From: Parelaphostrongylus tenuis
Taxonomy: Eukaryota; Nematoda; Chromadorea; Rhabditida; Metastrongylidae
Direction of reading: 5' to 3'
Length of the DNA stretch: 64,000 nucleotides
Assembly: GCA_019055375.1 (NCBI GenBank)
Contig: JAHQIW010000009.1
Span: 20,576 to 84,575, forward strand
Position numbers and translations under genes: made by a program. Positions within the stretch are counted from its first letter, which is position 1. Each line of letters starts with the position of its first letter. Of this stretch, positions 21,258 to 32,934 are shown piece by piece. The notes beneath the pieces are model-generated. The model was not told the DNA's origin. It did not search any database and saw nothing but the letters and a program-made list of their open reading frames with translations.

Positions 21258-22624
21258 TCAGTTTCCTCCGACAGTCGCCGATGCCGAGAAAAGTGTAGTC
21301 CAATTGGACCGGATGCCAGCATTTGAACCGCTCTGTTCAATACACTTTGCCACATCGCCTTCGATCAATTAGCCATGATGATATTCGTGGTCTATACACA
21401 TTCTTTTTCTTGTGAAACAGTATTGTACAAAAACAAGAGCTGTTCAAACCGAAACAGTTCCGGAAATTGTCGTGCATTTGACGGGAACATCCGTTATTTT
21501 CACCATATCTGGCACATTGCATGGTCCTCCTCTCACTGCCATTTTACTGCAAATTCCCGTCACCGTGTTGCCGCTGACGATAATGCAGCGCTGTGAGGGG
21601 TTTTGCGCGTTGCCGACTGCAAGAAACTACAAATCCTAAAAAGGCATCTATTCCTGATGAACCAGTCTCATAAAGCTATATACAGTTTCGGGTTACCTCC
21701 TCATTTTTCTTTCAAACTCTCTAGCCACCACCACAAACAGTAAATGCGCCGAGCTCTAAATCTTCGCTTCAAGGCCACTGTGATGTCTTTTCATATTCTA
21801 TGACATTTCGTAGTCATTTTTTAGAAACTCTGTGTTTTTCAGAGGAAACGGATACAAATCTGCATTTTTGATGGTTGCAATTTCTGCTTGGAATTTCAAA
21901 AGACTTTGATCATGAAGACCCACCCCTTTCCATTAGAGTAATTGCAACATCCTCGCATTTCATTGGTTCATGAGTGATGTTAACACTGATGACCCAAAAT
22001 GGCCGAAATTACAGCATCAGGCAGGAGTGCACTACGGCCTTGGCGCTCGAGAACATCAATAACCTGTTTAATGAATTTTTTTGCACTTGTTCGAAAAACG
22101 TATCTGTGAGTGACGAATTGTCAAAAAAATCGGAGCGCACCTTCTAGGCTTCTCTGAATATACCGTAAAGATCGAAAAATCCAAGTGAACAGTTGCCACT
22201 TACTATTTGCATTACGAGACGTTGTACAAATCCTCTGGCTGCCGCCTAGTTAGCTGCAATACCAGGGACACGGAACGGAACATCGGCTTTCGGAGAGTAA
22301 ACCATGGCAACAACAGGCAAAGTGAAGCCAGTGAGTGTGAAAGGTCTAGAATTCCCTGCAATGAGATTTTGGTGTTTTTTGTAATAAATAATCACACACT
22401 GAATCATCATGTGTATTCTTATTCAAGCTTATGGTGAAGTATCAGATATATTCACTCTGATGGGTGTCCATGGGTTTCCATCTTGAACAGGGAATTTAAT
22501 AATACCACAGCACTTTCTAATTACTACCTTGACCTGCAGGCATCACTCCACTTCCTAACGCTGTCGAGAAGAAGGCTAGCAGCGAAACCGTGAGGAGATG
22601 GGTTGAAAGTCTTGTCACGTTCAT
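21258..22624 (-). pseudogene. secreted nematode protein, five-exon pseudogene (copy 3)
   Basis: Minus-strand relative of 6321-7848. Exons: 22528-22624 (intact start MNVTRLSTHLLTVSLLAFF, signal peptide, ending GVMPAGQG), 22204-22355 (RPFTLTGFTLPVVAMVYS, GFVQRLVMQ), 21924-22063 (VIDVLERQGRSALLPDAVIS), 21450-21616 (RCIIVSGNTVTGIC) and 21258-21391 (TTNIIMAN, NRAVQMLASGPIG). All splice sites needed look canonical (GT..AG). Defects: TAG in exon 2 after GIAAN, a two-base loss in exon 3 after AILG, TGA in exon 5 after NIIMAN, and a frameshift near the end of exon 5. It is the most complete exon set of the family in this window. Family not recognised. Confidence 0.75.
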
Positions 22625-22779
22625 TTCTACTGAAAAACTCAACAATCATTACGGATTCCACTGGAGGCAATCTCCAGCGCTTTTCTCCTATTCGCACACT
22701 TTTTCAGCCCAATGTAGAAAAGCACATTTTTTCTCTTTTCACGCATATTAGTAGTTGTTGGCTAACATTAATGTTAAGA

Positions 22780-23060
22780 ATTTGAGCGGTGTATTTTGAT
22801 TTTCTTGGTGGCTTTTATACTAAGCAACGCAGTAAAAATAAAATTTTGCTTCACACTCAAGAATTTGCACGTTGCCATAGCTAAACCAACATTATTTGTC
22901 GCACTCGGCGCGCATCTGCTCCGGTATGTGGATGGATTTCGTAAATTAGTATCAAGCCATCGCTCTTTCAGAAGATTCGCAGCAAATGGCACAAGATTCT
23001 GCGTCTCAACCTACTTCCAAATGTTTCTTGTCTTTCGCCGAACTTTTTCTATTTTTCGAG
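22780..23060 (+). repeat. satellite-like repeat unit(s)
   Basis: TTGAGCGGTGTATTTTGATT, GGCTTTTAT, GCAGTAAAAATAAAATTTTG and CTTCACACTCAAGAATTTGC match the 34795, 41520 and 45400 arrays (GAGCGGTGTAGTTTG, GTAAAAATAAAATT). One to two degenerate units. Confidence 0.5.
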
Positions 23061-23379
23061 CATTTCTTCTCTACTAACTACTGGGAAAAAACAACCAAAA
23101 TCATGCAAAAACATAGCGTGCTACAAGCTAGACGTCATTTCAATAAGGACATCAAAAGAAGCTTCAGTTCTGCTCTAAACGATTTTGCAATCCCACTAAC
23201 TGGAGATGCTATTATCCTAGGTGTCGTGACTGGTTCGAGAGCACCAGTCCTTTCTTCGAGATGGTTTTCCTTCCATTCAGAAAGTGAGCGTCAAATTCGC
23301 CTTTCTAAGAACCAAGCGTTTTTGATGAAATTGCTGAGATTTGTGCCATTGAATGATTATTGACCGTTCAAAAAAAAGC

Positions 23380-23841
23380 TGTGCTTAGCTAGAAAAATTT
23401 CATATCATCGACCAAGAAGGAGTCGTCAAACAGTTTACAACGAGAACATTTCAGACGAAATCCTCTCCATTCATGATTAGCATATTAAAAATGGCCCTAC
23501 CAAAGATGAGCTGTTTATCGATGGCCTCAGAAGTTGTGCCGACATTTACTCAGTCCAGAAGAGATCGCATCCCCTCCATCACGAAGGAGTTGCTTGTAAA
23601 GCGAAGGAAGCTGAAGCTTGATTTTAGTGCAACACAATTGGCACGGTCAGTATCAAATGCCAGCTTCATGAGAGCTTTGCAAGAGTATCTACATTGGCAC
23701 CGGCAGAAGGAATTGTTTGAAGCAGCACTGAAGAAATTTAGTCTGTGTATGCGCTTGAACTTGTGTGATTATAGTGTTCCGCTGTCGGCGTTGATGAACA
23801 AAGGTGAAATCACAAAAAATCTCGCCATAATATGGAATTGA
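23380..23841 (+). pseudogene. RTE-2 endonuclease end and linker fragment
   Basis: Two frames give YNENISDEILSIHD.HIKNG (about 23437-23500), then DRIPSITKELLVKRRKLKLD, ARSVSNASFMRALQEYLHWH and RQKELFEAALKKFSLCMRLN, NLCDYSVPLSALMNKGE. This is the region between the endonuclease and reverse transcriptase in hookworm-type RTE elements. The recognition rests on my memory of that family, not on a search. It lies upstream, same strand, of the reverse transcriptase fragment at 24945, with a satellite-like array between. Confidence 0.6.
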
Positions 23842-24660
23842 TAACGAAAAACTCGGCACATTCCTGTTATACCTGCCCTGTTTCGACTCTTTAGAAAAGT
23901 ATATTTGGTTATTTTCAGTGTTCAAGTAATTATTCGATAGCTCAAATCAGAAGGATTGTAATAGCGTATTCATTTCGAGGTCTTGTTATTGCGGTGAAAG
24001 AGCAAAAATGAAATTTCGTTTTTCATTTAGACACTATTCACTAACCAGTGCTTTTCCTTTAGAGTTTTTATAACCAATTCATAGATACAGTATTAGAAAC
24101 TATTACATTCATTTGGTTTTTGGGATGGTCTACGCATTACGCTATAACTGCAGAAAGAAGATTGGATTTCGCAAAAGTGGATTATTTCCGCTATCCTCGC
24201 CCTGTTTCGACTCTCCAGAAAATCAAAGATTTTTTGATCGTTTTTAATTCAATGATGATTTAATAGCCTAAATCAAAAGAACTTGAATGATGTTATCTAT
24301 TTTTTAAAGGGCTCTATTACTGTGCTGAAAGAGTAAAAATAAAATTCTGTTTCTTATTAAGACATTTTCCACTGATCAAAGCTTTTCTTTCAGAGTTTTA
24401 CAATTATTCTGTAGATTAAATCACAGCGATTCCACAAAGTTTTTGGTTTTCTGAACGCACATCGCAGTGCGTTATAAAATCCAAAAGAACATTGGGCTTT
24501 GCAATCGGTGCGCAGGGTGTGTCTTTACCGAAGAGGCTTTTCAAAACATGCTCGTAACATTGCAAATAAGTCTGCAATTTAAACGCGAGCTTCATTGAAT
24601 GACTTATCTTGCAGAGATGCTCGTTTTGTAACACGCCCTGTTTTTGTAGGAACATGGACT
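23842..24660 (+). repeat. satellite-like array inside an RTE-2 element
   Basis: Several degenerate units: ATTATTCGATAGCTCAAATC near 23931, GAAAGAGCAAAAATGAAATT and GAAAGAGTAAAAATAAAATT about 330 bases apart, CACTAACCAGTGCTTTTC / CACTGATCAAAGCTTTTC likewise, and CCTGTTTCGACTCT at about 23876 and 24206. The last three pairs give a spacing of about 325-330, i.e. two units of about 165 bp. Confidence 0.65.
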
Positions 24661-24944
24661 GCGTCTATTTCAGTCTTGACAAAGCATAGCTCATAATTGA
24701 AGGACTCGATGAAAACCAGTAGAAAACAATTAAAAGGCGATCGATGTGCAGTGGGCTGGTATCGCTTGTTGTGAAATCTGACCACTTACAAGTAAAAAAG
24801 TGTTGACATTGAGTCAATATGGGCAAATCTAATTCACATACCTTCAAAGCGTGATGGCTTGGAGCCAAGGTCTTTTGGCAGCTACAGCGCAATAAAATGA
24901 GCTACAACCAGTTAAACAAGCAGGATTTCGACAGAAAATTTGCT

Positions 24945-26040
24945 GCATGGTCCACATCCAAACTATGTCAAGGATGCAAAAGTCTGTCGGAAATATTACC
25001 CGCTTTTAATCCTAACTTTCATCCACTATGAAATAGCATTTGATGGCGTCAAAACGAACGCAGTCCTATCAGCGTCTGTCGATCAAGGAATGGATCTGTC
25101 TTACATAAGAATATTATCAGACTGCTATTGATACCGCACCATGAAAATACAACTCTTTCATCGACCTCTTTCAACAAGGCGATTCGGGATTCGACAAGGC
25201 GATGCGGTATCGCCAGAGCTGTTCAGCGTCGCACTATGGTGGATAAAGAATTCGCTTGAATGGGACGAAAAGGGTATACGCATCAATAAAATATACCTAT
25301 TACACTTTCGTTTTGCGGATGACATCGCCATCTTCTCAAAATGCACTCGTGAGGTTGAGACAATGCTCAAAAAATTCAACGACGCGGGTAAGAAGATCGA
25401 GCTACGCTTAAATATCACGAATACCCAGTTCTTAAAACAAATGGTACAACGACAAAAATACGAAACTGAATGAGTTTTTCAACTATGAAGACCTCCTCGT
25501 ACGTTTATCTTGGTCGCTCAATGAATGTGGAGAACAACAAAGAAGCTTGACAGTAATAGTACAGCGGCGTGGGCCGCAATCGGGCCTGTCAAAGTATGCA
25601 CCGACCGAATAACGGGCCCCCAATTACGCGCCAACCTTTTCGATTTAACAGTCCTCCTAGCGCTTTGCTGTGTATCATATTCGTGGACTGAGACTTCGAC
25701 AACGTGAAGACTACTGCCAACGACTTACAGAGCGTTTGAACGAGTTCTTCTGAAAATTAGTCGGCACTCACATCACCTGTCCTGCTTACGCACTTCAGAT
25801 CTCTAAAAGCTATCAGATCTTTGCGACCTGAAAGAGCATGTATTGATAGCGAAACACACATGGGCAGCCCATATAGTAAGAAGATCCGACGACAGATAAA
25901 CGAATCGAGCTGTAGAGTGGACTCCACGCGAATACAACCCTGCCCGAGGGCGACCACTTACACTTTGATAGGATGTGTTCGTAGAAGAATCAATCAGCTA
26001 TAATCGCACCTGCTGCCAATTTCGCATTTGATGGCTCACC
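24945..26040 (+). pseudogene. RTE-2 reverse transcriptase fragment
   Basis: Frames carry LILTFIHYEIAFDGVKTNAV, FGIRQGDAVSPELFSVALWW, LLHFRFADDIAIFSKCT, EVETMLKKFNDAGKKIELRL, LFDLTVLLALCCVSYSWTET and CRVDSTRIQPCPR, in the order of an RTE reverse transcriptase. The FADD box is intact. Several frameshifts occur. Paired with the linker fragment at 23380-23841. Confidence 0.8.
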
Positions 26041-26280
26041 AAGCCGTCCATTCTCCCGTGTCGATAAACTAGTACCGGACTGGACGCAGCCTTCTCGGGG
26101 AGGATAAGCAGCTCTGTCTCGATACAACGGGAGGCCACCGCGATTTATGGCAAAGGCTAGGTATGCATTCAACTACCTTGAGCAAGATGAAATCCTGAAG
26201 ACGTGTGCACGGCGCATCCTTCAGAGATTGATCAACTCCAAGAGCTTTATTCTTCATCACTTTTACTCGCAGCTGTCAAT
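26041..26280 (+). mobile_element. SINE-B body fragment
   Basis: ACCGGACTGGACGCAGCCTT, GGGGAGGATAAGCAGC, CTCGATACAACGGGAGGCCA, AGGTATGCATTCAACTACCT and GAGATTGATCAACTCCAAGA align with 27725-27990 and with the reverse of 38030-38315. It lies between the reverse transcriptase fragment and the RTE-2 3' end. Confidence 0.6.
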
Positions 26281-26289
26281 CATCTACAA

Positions 26290-26430
26290 ATCAAATATGG
26301 AACTCACATCAGCTGCCATGCTCAAATCGAACCACCACTATGGAAGAAATCACGAGAAGAGAGACGAATAAAAAATCTGTTGGGATCCGTACGATTCGCG
26401 AATACGGACAGTCCAAGTATCCTAGTAAGC
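26290..26430 (+). mobile_element. RTE-2 3' end
   Basis: ACTCACATCAGCTGCCATGC, CCACCACTATGGAAG, AGAGAGACGAATAA and CAGTCCAAGTATCCTAGTAA match 9344-9485 and 56915-57035. The translation gives a decayed PPLWKK..REERR end followed by a shortened CAAGTATC-type tail. Confidence 0.6.
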
Positions 26431-26829
26431 AAGTTACAGGGGAAAATAAAATTGTTTGAAGATAAATCGTTCAAATTCTCCAGATCTGAGCTATCGAGTA
26501 ATTACAAAATGCCAAAAAAGAGTAAAAATTATGCTTCTTTATGAAGGGCTGAAAATGGGTGCAGATAGGACAGCAATATTCATATAATTTTCCGTATTAG
26601 GCATTCAAATGGCAACACTGGCTTCAGTGCTTAGCAATTATAGGTAGCTGACATCGGCGCATCGGATTCTAACTTTTCCAAGAGCTTTGAAATCCTCAAC
26701 AATTTGATTCAGATAGATTTTTTGAAGCTACTAAAGGTTGCAGATATTGCTTTTAGCAATTGATGATAACTGATTACTAAACTCAAATGCATGATAATTA
26801 TGAAAGAGTGCGAGGTGGGCTGAAAAAAT

Positions 26830-27010
26830 TGTTGACGAAGAAGTTTCAGTAAATGCACTGATTCCTCAGGTGTTACAGGGGAAATTTAGATCCCGCCTTC
26901 GTTTGTGATGATACGATAGCAATTCGAATCTCTCAAAAATGAAACATTTTCAATTGGAAAATCGTCGACGCGCGTTTTCATAGGAAATTGGTAAGAAAAG
27001 ATAGCGATTA
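26830..27010 (+). repeat. possible fold-back family fragment
   Basis: Weak match to the left arm at 55790-55930 (AGTAAATGCACTGATTCCTCAGGT here, AGCGAATGCTCCATTCC..CAGGT there). Diverged; low confidence. Confidence 0.35.
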
Positions 27011-27724
27011 TCAAAGCAGAGCCTGACGCAATAGTAATGACTTCCTAGGGAGCAGGGATCAAGTTTGTTCATCTGTGATACCCCATCAACCTCTCCTATT
27101 TGACCTGCCTACTAGAATCCTTTGTTGACGGAGAGGTGTACTGATTGTCAAAGCCAGGACTTCTAAGGATACGTTAGGACTGAAATGACACTAGAATCCG
27201 CTAATACGAGGAAGAAAAGGGAATATGTGAATTGGTCATAGAAAGGATAACCGAATCAAAAATTAGGTTTTGTTGCCAGATTCAGAAGTGCTACACATTA
27301 CATGACTGGCAGACCGTCGAGCTGTGACAGTAACTTAAGCTTTTTCAGCCATCTTTTTCAAACGTTTAGTTTCTCATCAAAATGAATGCTTATGCTTATC
27401 AGTTTTCAATTCGATGCAGTTTCTCCACGATGTGCAGACAAAATAAAATGGCTTATGAGTTTTGTATGCTGAAGTCTCATTCAATTCGTAAACGATAGAA
27501 GACTCTTCAACTGTTTACCTCATTGCTCCATTAGTTCCAATCCATCTCATTTCTTTAAAACCTCGAGCTATTTAGGTGAGTAACTAAACGTTGTTTCTTT
27601 AATGATAGAAAATCAGTGCGGCTCATTTTGAATCGTGGCCTTTCAAAGTAATCGGTAATAGAACTAAGTGGTAGACATTGATATTCATGTTTGTCAAGTA
27701 GTAGGTAAGTAAAACACTACGAGT

Positions 27725-27990
27725 CATTTGTAAAAGCCAGATATGCACTCATCAGCATCTATCCTCCAGAGTGGATAAAATGTGCCGGGCTGGTCGCAGA
27801 CTTTCTTGGGAGGATAAGCAGCCCTGACTCGATACAGCGGAAGCCATCGCTAGTTATTGTAAAGACCAGATATGATGTCAATCACCTCAAACGGAGTGAA
27901 ACTGAAGACGAATGCATAGCGCATCTCTCAGAGATTGACCAACACTGTGAGCTTTATTCTTCCTATTTCTCCCCAGGTGGTAGGTATCCC
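27725..27990 (+). mobile_element. SINE-B copy, body
   Basis: AAGCCAGATATGCACTCATC, GTGCCGGGCTGGTCGCAGAC, TTGGGAGGATAAGCAGC, TGACTCGATACAGCGG and GAGATTGACCAACACTG. The body is partly duplicated (AGCCAGATATGCACTCA and GACCAGATATGATGTCA). The tRNA-like head is absent. Confidence 0.6.
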
Positions 27991-28934
27991 TCTGATTACA
28001 AAAGCACGTCACTAGGTGATGCCACGTTTGCTGATTCACCTAACGGCAGAAAATAGCCTCCCTGTTTAGGAGGTGCGTTTGTGATTACTTCAACAGTTTA
28101 ACGACTGGACTCTAGAGAAACTCATCCGTCACTTCGCAATATTGCTAGCTAGAAAAAAAGGGCTTGGATGCATTAGTCTATAAAAACTTTTACTCAGCGT
28201 ACTGCAAAGATTTATAATGGAAAGCTTGCACGGCTTTGAGTGAGTGACATAACACTTGTAATAGGAAAAAGAAAAGTTCATTTGAATCGCAATATCTTGG
28301 CAAGATTATTCCAACTTGTAGTGAAATAAATCTGTTCTGTTTCTGCCGTTCTTAAGAAATCGAAGCACCGTCGGCGCCTTATAATCATATGCTCTTTCAA
28401 AAATTTTTATGAAAGCCGAACGGAGCTGAATACGCTGTTCCTTGTTGTAGCACCTCCGATTCGTGATAGTCACCTGACTAAGCCGTCTCACGATGTAACC
28501 GTTCCGCTTGAAACAGATCCATAATGTTTCAGATAAACTGATGAGCGAACAGTACTTTGCTAAGGCTTCTTTCTGCAATTCAAATACGAATCTGTAGCCA
28601 AGTCGGCGAATTTTGACTATTCCTTTTATGAAGTTGTTCAATCAATCAAAAGCATGTCAGAATAATTGTTGCAAAACGTCATTTCATGTGCATTGCTAAA
28701 AAGGAGGCGTCAAGTCATTTCAGCGTGGGTGGATTCTAGTATGAAAGTAGGGAAAACAACATCGGGGCACTACTTCAGTCGTGTGCTGCTCCTTTGATCC
28801 GTCTCAGTGTGGCGCTGTGAAGGCCAATATTGCAGGAAGACCAATCACCGTGAACGCTTAACTCTAATCATTGTGGGTCTGATAAAGGTAAAACACTGAT
28901 GAGGATATAACATGTTTTGAGCCGTTAGGTCTAA

Positions 28935-28980
28935 TGCTATACAGACGCCTGTTTCGTCCTATTGCAACTTATCAGTAGCA
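28935..28980 (-). ncRNA. hammerhead-like motif, class 2
   Basis: Minus strand: TGCTA, CTGATAA (core G8 changed to A), a damaged stem II ending AATAGGAC, GAAA, CAG GCGT CTG, U, A, TAGCA. Stem I (TGCTA with TAGCA) is perfect and stem III has a real hairpin loop, unlike class 1. One core change and the broken stem II suggest an inactive copy. Confidence 0.6.
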
Positions 28981-29376
28981 CTCTCTCTCTGCTCAGCAGA
29001 TCCCCTGACTCTAAACGATCTCTTACAAAGAAATCAACGCCTAGTAATAAGTTACCAAAATAAGATGATGAAATTACCTGACACTGTGGCGACCGGCAGT
29101 CGAGCTTATGGCTTTTACAATGAATCATACCTTTACTTTCGACCGCTCTTTTATAGACCGGCTCGAACGAAATAATCTGATGAGGATACAACATTTTTTG
29201 AGCCTTTAGAAGAGCAGTCGAAAGTAGAGGTATCATTCATTGTAAAAGTCACAAGCTCGACCGCCGATCACCACAATGTCAGGTAGCTCCATCACTGACT
29301 TGGGTGATTTATACTCGGCGTCGCTTCCTTTATAGAGGATTACTTAGCCTTAGGGATTGGCTGAACCGAGGGACGG

Positions 29377-29422
29377 TGCTACTCATGAGTTTCAATAGGA
29401 CGAAACAGGTGCTTGTATAGCC
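29377..29422 (+). ncRNA. hammerhead-like motif, class 2, mutated core
   Basis: TGCTA, CTCATGA (core G5 changed to C), AGTTTCAATAGGAC in place of stem II, GAAA, CAG GTGC TTG, TA, TAGC. The G5 change should abolish cleavage. Confidence 0.6.
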
Positions 29423-29449
29423 CTGGACCCAACGGCTCAAACATGTTAT

Positions 29450-30222
29450 CACCTGTATCACCTGTCGTCCCGTTGATCGTCGAGTGACTCGAGCGGGTAC
29501 CAGCAACTCTTCCATTTTCCCCTATCGCGTGCAAGAGTAGCCCAGTGGGTCCTCCTTGCTCTAGGAATTCGCTGAGCATCATATCTTTCTTCCATCGCTT
29601 TCGTGAAGAAATCGGACCAACGGGTCAGTGGTCTTCCTTTAGAGCGCTTGACGTCCCGAGGAATCCAGTCGGTAACGGCTCTCGTCCATCGGTTGTCGTT
29701 GAAGCGCATCACTGTGTCCGGCCCACCTTATTTTCGATATCCTGGCGTGTAGAACGGCGTCTCTGATTTTCGATCGTTGACGTAGGTCGGAAGTTCGGAT
29801 CCTTTGTCTCATTTGCGAAATACGAGATACTCCTAGCATCGACCTTTCGACTGCGCGTTCGATAACGGCAAGTGATCTTTCATCCTGCTTACGTAGCGAC
29901 CAGGTTTCTGCTGCATACGTTAGGGCAGGGATAATTGTCGAGTCGAAAAGGTGGCACGGAGTCGGATGTTCTTTGTCCTCTTCACTACATCTTCGATGCT
30001 CTTAAACGTTCCCCAAGCCGCTCGTTTCCCTCCTGCTCAACTCTGGGGCTAGGTCGTTCATCATGTTGATTTCACGACCTAAATAGATGTAACTGGAGCA
30101 ATCGGAAATTGTCGTTCCGTTGAGCGTGAATGGGGCATTAGAAACCCATCCGTTCCTCATGAACATTGTTTTCGTTAGATTTCAGTTGAAGACCGATCTT
30201 TTTTCTGTGGAAAGATGGGTCT
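29450..30222 (-). mobile_element. RTE-1 LINE, 5'-truncated copy
   Basis: Closely similar to 10180-10920 of the longer RTE-1 copy, including the WAGH..MRFNDNRWTRAVT region, the KSCWYPLESLDDQ end and a CAGGTGATA tail, but frameshifted by single-base changes. It is flanked by TCAAACATGTTAT at 29437-29449 and 30223-30235, a 13-bp target-site duplication. It sits inside a class-2 hammerhead repeat. Its 5' end is a fold-back: 30188-30201 pairs with 30211-30224. Confidence 0.85.
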
Positions 30223-30235
30223 TCAAACATGTTAT

Positions 30236-32555
30236 ATCCTTATCAAATCATTTTGAGAGGATCTGTAAAAAGCAGTCGAAAGGAGAGGTATGTAAAATAT
30301 TGAGTCGTTAGCCATTACGATTCAATGACAACATCGTGTGAGCTCGTCAGTTTGAAAGGACTAAATAAGGCATAACTAGATTGAAGATAATTCGAAAATG
30401 AACGTTGTTTTATGAATGCAATGCAGCGCACAATATCAACAAGCTTTGTTCTGTGTTTTAGCCTCTTAAACTCACAGATAATCCTCATAGATGACAGTTC
30501 ATTAAAAGTCTAATATTTTTACATCCGAATAAAGGAAAAACTCAACAGACAGTTTACAGGATTATCATTAAGTAGACTTAGCTCCGGCGTATTTACTGTG
30601 GGAGAGCTTTCACTCAGGGTTTTCAAGCTAAGCGATTTGAATTCCTCACTATAAAAACTTACGTGTCCTCATGAGGAGCATTACACTACTGCTCAGAAAA
30701 TGCAATTTCTCATAAGTTCATTGTATTGACAAGAGTTCTTCAACTTGAAACGTAAGATCTATAGTTCTGCTCATGAGAACTTGAAGACATAGTTTGCGCT
30801 GTTGAATCATCAGCTCTTGTACGAAGAAATTCAAGATACTAAATGTAGCTGAATAAGCACCTATGTGTTTTTTGATTGAAATAGCGGACGACGAGCCCAT
30901 AATATTCTCTTTCCGTGTTCAGTACGAGACCGTGTTATTTAGAGAATTCCGGTGGATAGGAAAGGAGTATCACCGCTGCTTTGTTATGAACTGGTTGAAC
31001 TTTTACTATGTTAATAGTTAAAAATTAGACTGAAAAGCGCAATAATGGTTTACAGAGGGAGAAAGATCGGCAATCTTTCAAGCCATCAAAAAGGCCCCAT
31101 TAGTGGCTCTCACATTGTTTTATTTCGAAAGTTAATTTTTATTTGAACTCGGCGTGCATAATCAATATTTTCTTCTATTGTCCATGCAGTATAGGCTGGC
31201 TATGAGCAGTTGCAATGTGTCGCGTAATTTTCCGCAATTCACAGTTCACGTACAATATAGATGAATTCTTATCAGAAATGTGGTTAAAACAAAAAGTGTA
31301 GATCCCTTTGTTTCTCATACAGGTGCTCCCGAATAGAAATTTGAAAAACTTGACAAAGTACTTCTAGAGATAAGGAGACACCACAAAGACACACGGTGAC
31401 GATTTCGTGATGTAGCTACAACCCTGAAGCATAATCAAAAACCGCGCGAAGTCTTACGAGCATCTTGGACAAGTATTGAAATATATAAGTGATTGGAAAT
31501 GGGAAGTGTCTGACTATTATCTGTTTAGTCCCCTCATTTCAGAACGATTCTATATTCTGAGTAAGATTCGGTGTCTGTAATGTGTAAATGACATATGTGA
31601 ATTTACTCCATTCAAGGAGTTCAATAGTGGACTTTCTTTTTAGTCTTGGCGTTACCAGTCATTCACACTTCTTTGTTGATATTACAGAACGAAAGCTGAT
31701 CGTCGTACGCTTCATCTTGCATATAAGAAGCATGCTCAGTGAGCTCTCTCATTTGATAGTGCTCCACGGAAAAGGTTTGGCTCAAGCGATACGAAGGCTG
31801 ACATCCACAGCGAGGACGAACGACGGTGGGCGATCTACTCGAATCATTGCCTCTAAAGACAAAATGCGCCCTAACGTGAGGCGAATAAAAATTACTATTA
31901 ACAATCTCATGCTCCAGCTTATCAACAAAAAAGCATGCAGTCTTGGAGTTCTTATACGTTCAGTGAAAGATTATTGAGTTGTCCCATAATTTCTTTTTCA
32001 TCACGACAGTATGTTAGTTCGATCATAATTTTTTCAAAGAAAGTCACTACTTATCAGTATAATCATTATCATGATCATTGATATGCAACTATTTGCTACG
32101 TACAGATTGGATGCCTTCTCTCTAGAAGGAATAAGGCTAGTGAGGTTCTATTCGAGCTGGTTATTACAGCGCTGCATGCGTGACCAACTGCTAAAGTCTT
32201 CCGCTGCAACCTCACACGCAAGACTTGTAAAGTTGATCATCACTGGAAATGAGTTTTGAGTGTACTGCGAAAACCACATGTGCCATGCCACTGGCTACCA
32301 CGCCGCAACGATCCGTCAGCTAAATTAAAGCCTGCACTAAAGATTACGCTGCCACATATCTGAGATAGACAAGGCATGCTGATTTGGGTGTTGCTCGATA
32401 AAAAAACGGCCAAACAACACCGTCTGCGGACATCAACTCCTGCAGTTAACAGTCAAGAGAATGGTTCACAAACATCTCTCCATTCTAAAAGAGTTCATAA
32501 ACATCTATTGACATGAGAAATATCTACATGACCGTAACAATCTTGGATTCATTAC
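30236..32555. other. no recognised gene
   Basis: The first 65 bases continue the interrupted class-2 repeat. The rest is AT-rich. The longest open frame (129 codons, 31588-31977, plus) has no recognised motif. Confidence 0.45.
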
Positions 32556-32659
32556 CTTGACGTGCAGGCAGTCACTCCGTATCCAAACATTGTCAAGTTG
32601 TGGCCAGCAGTGAAATCAGATAAGAATTGTTCGTAAGTCTCGTCACATGTGACATTCAT
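32556..32659 (-). pseudogene. first-exon remnant of the secreted-protein family
   Basis: Minus strand begins ATGAATGTCACA, like exon 1 at 22624 (ATGAACGTGACA), keeps CTGCTGGCC and GGAGTGA, and ends with TCAAG before a GTAATG donor as at 6429. The frame is disrupted relative to that exon. No further exons are visible downstream. Confidence 0.55.
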
Positions 32660-32934
32660 TATTGGCTCTTGAAATCCTAGGTAGATGTTGTGGATATATA
32701 CAAAACTAGATTCACCGTTTTTTTTTTGCAACAGGTCACTTTATAATCCATAGCAGAGTTGGCACTCAGCATTTATATGTGGGTGATATTACCTTGCATG
32801 CTAATAGACTATACCAGGAGGTCTACGTGCTTCTCAACCCGTGCATTATAAAGCAAAATCTTTCGTAATTAGTTCATATCAATTCTTTTGTAATCAACCA
32901 AAGCGAAATGAGTCAATGCGAAAGAATGGATGGC

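Larger units (their letters stand above)
28870..29449. mobile_element. class-2 hammerhead repeats, inverted arrangement
   Basis: 28870-29000 is a minus-strand copy (ribozyme at 28935). 29260-29449 is a plus-strand copy (ribozyme at 29377) that continues at 30236 after an RTE-1 insertion. Between them, 29070-29155 and 29213-29290 are inverted arms (TTTTACAATGAATCATACCT / GGTATCATTCATTGTAAAAG, CGGCAGTCGAGCTT / AAGCTCGACCGCCG). The plus copy aligns with 48750-48955 (ACTCGGCGTCG, TAGAGGATTACT, CGAAACAGGT). Confidence 0.65.

Noticed and set aside
28306..28641. 111-codon open frame, minus strand
   Set aside because: No recognisable family or domain and no neighbouring exons; could be real but nothing in the sequence supports it.
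29150..29185. CTGATGAGGATA with a nearby GAACGAAAT, looking like a hammerhead core
   Set aside because: The two parts are in the wrong order and no stems form; it is part of the class-2 repeat flank.
31588..31977. 129-codon open frame, plus strand
   Set aside because: Longest unexplained frame, but composition is biased, no motif is recognised and no gene structure surrounds it.
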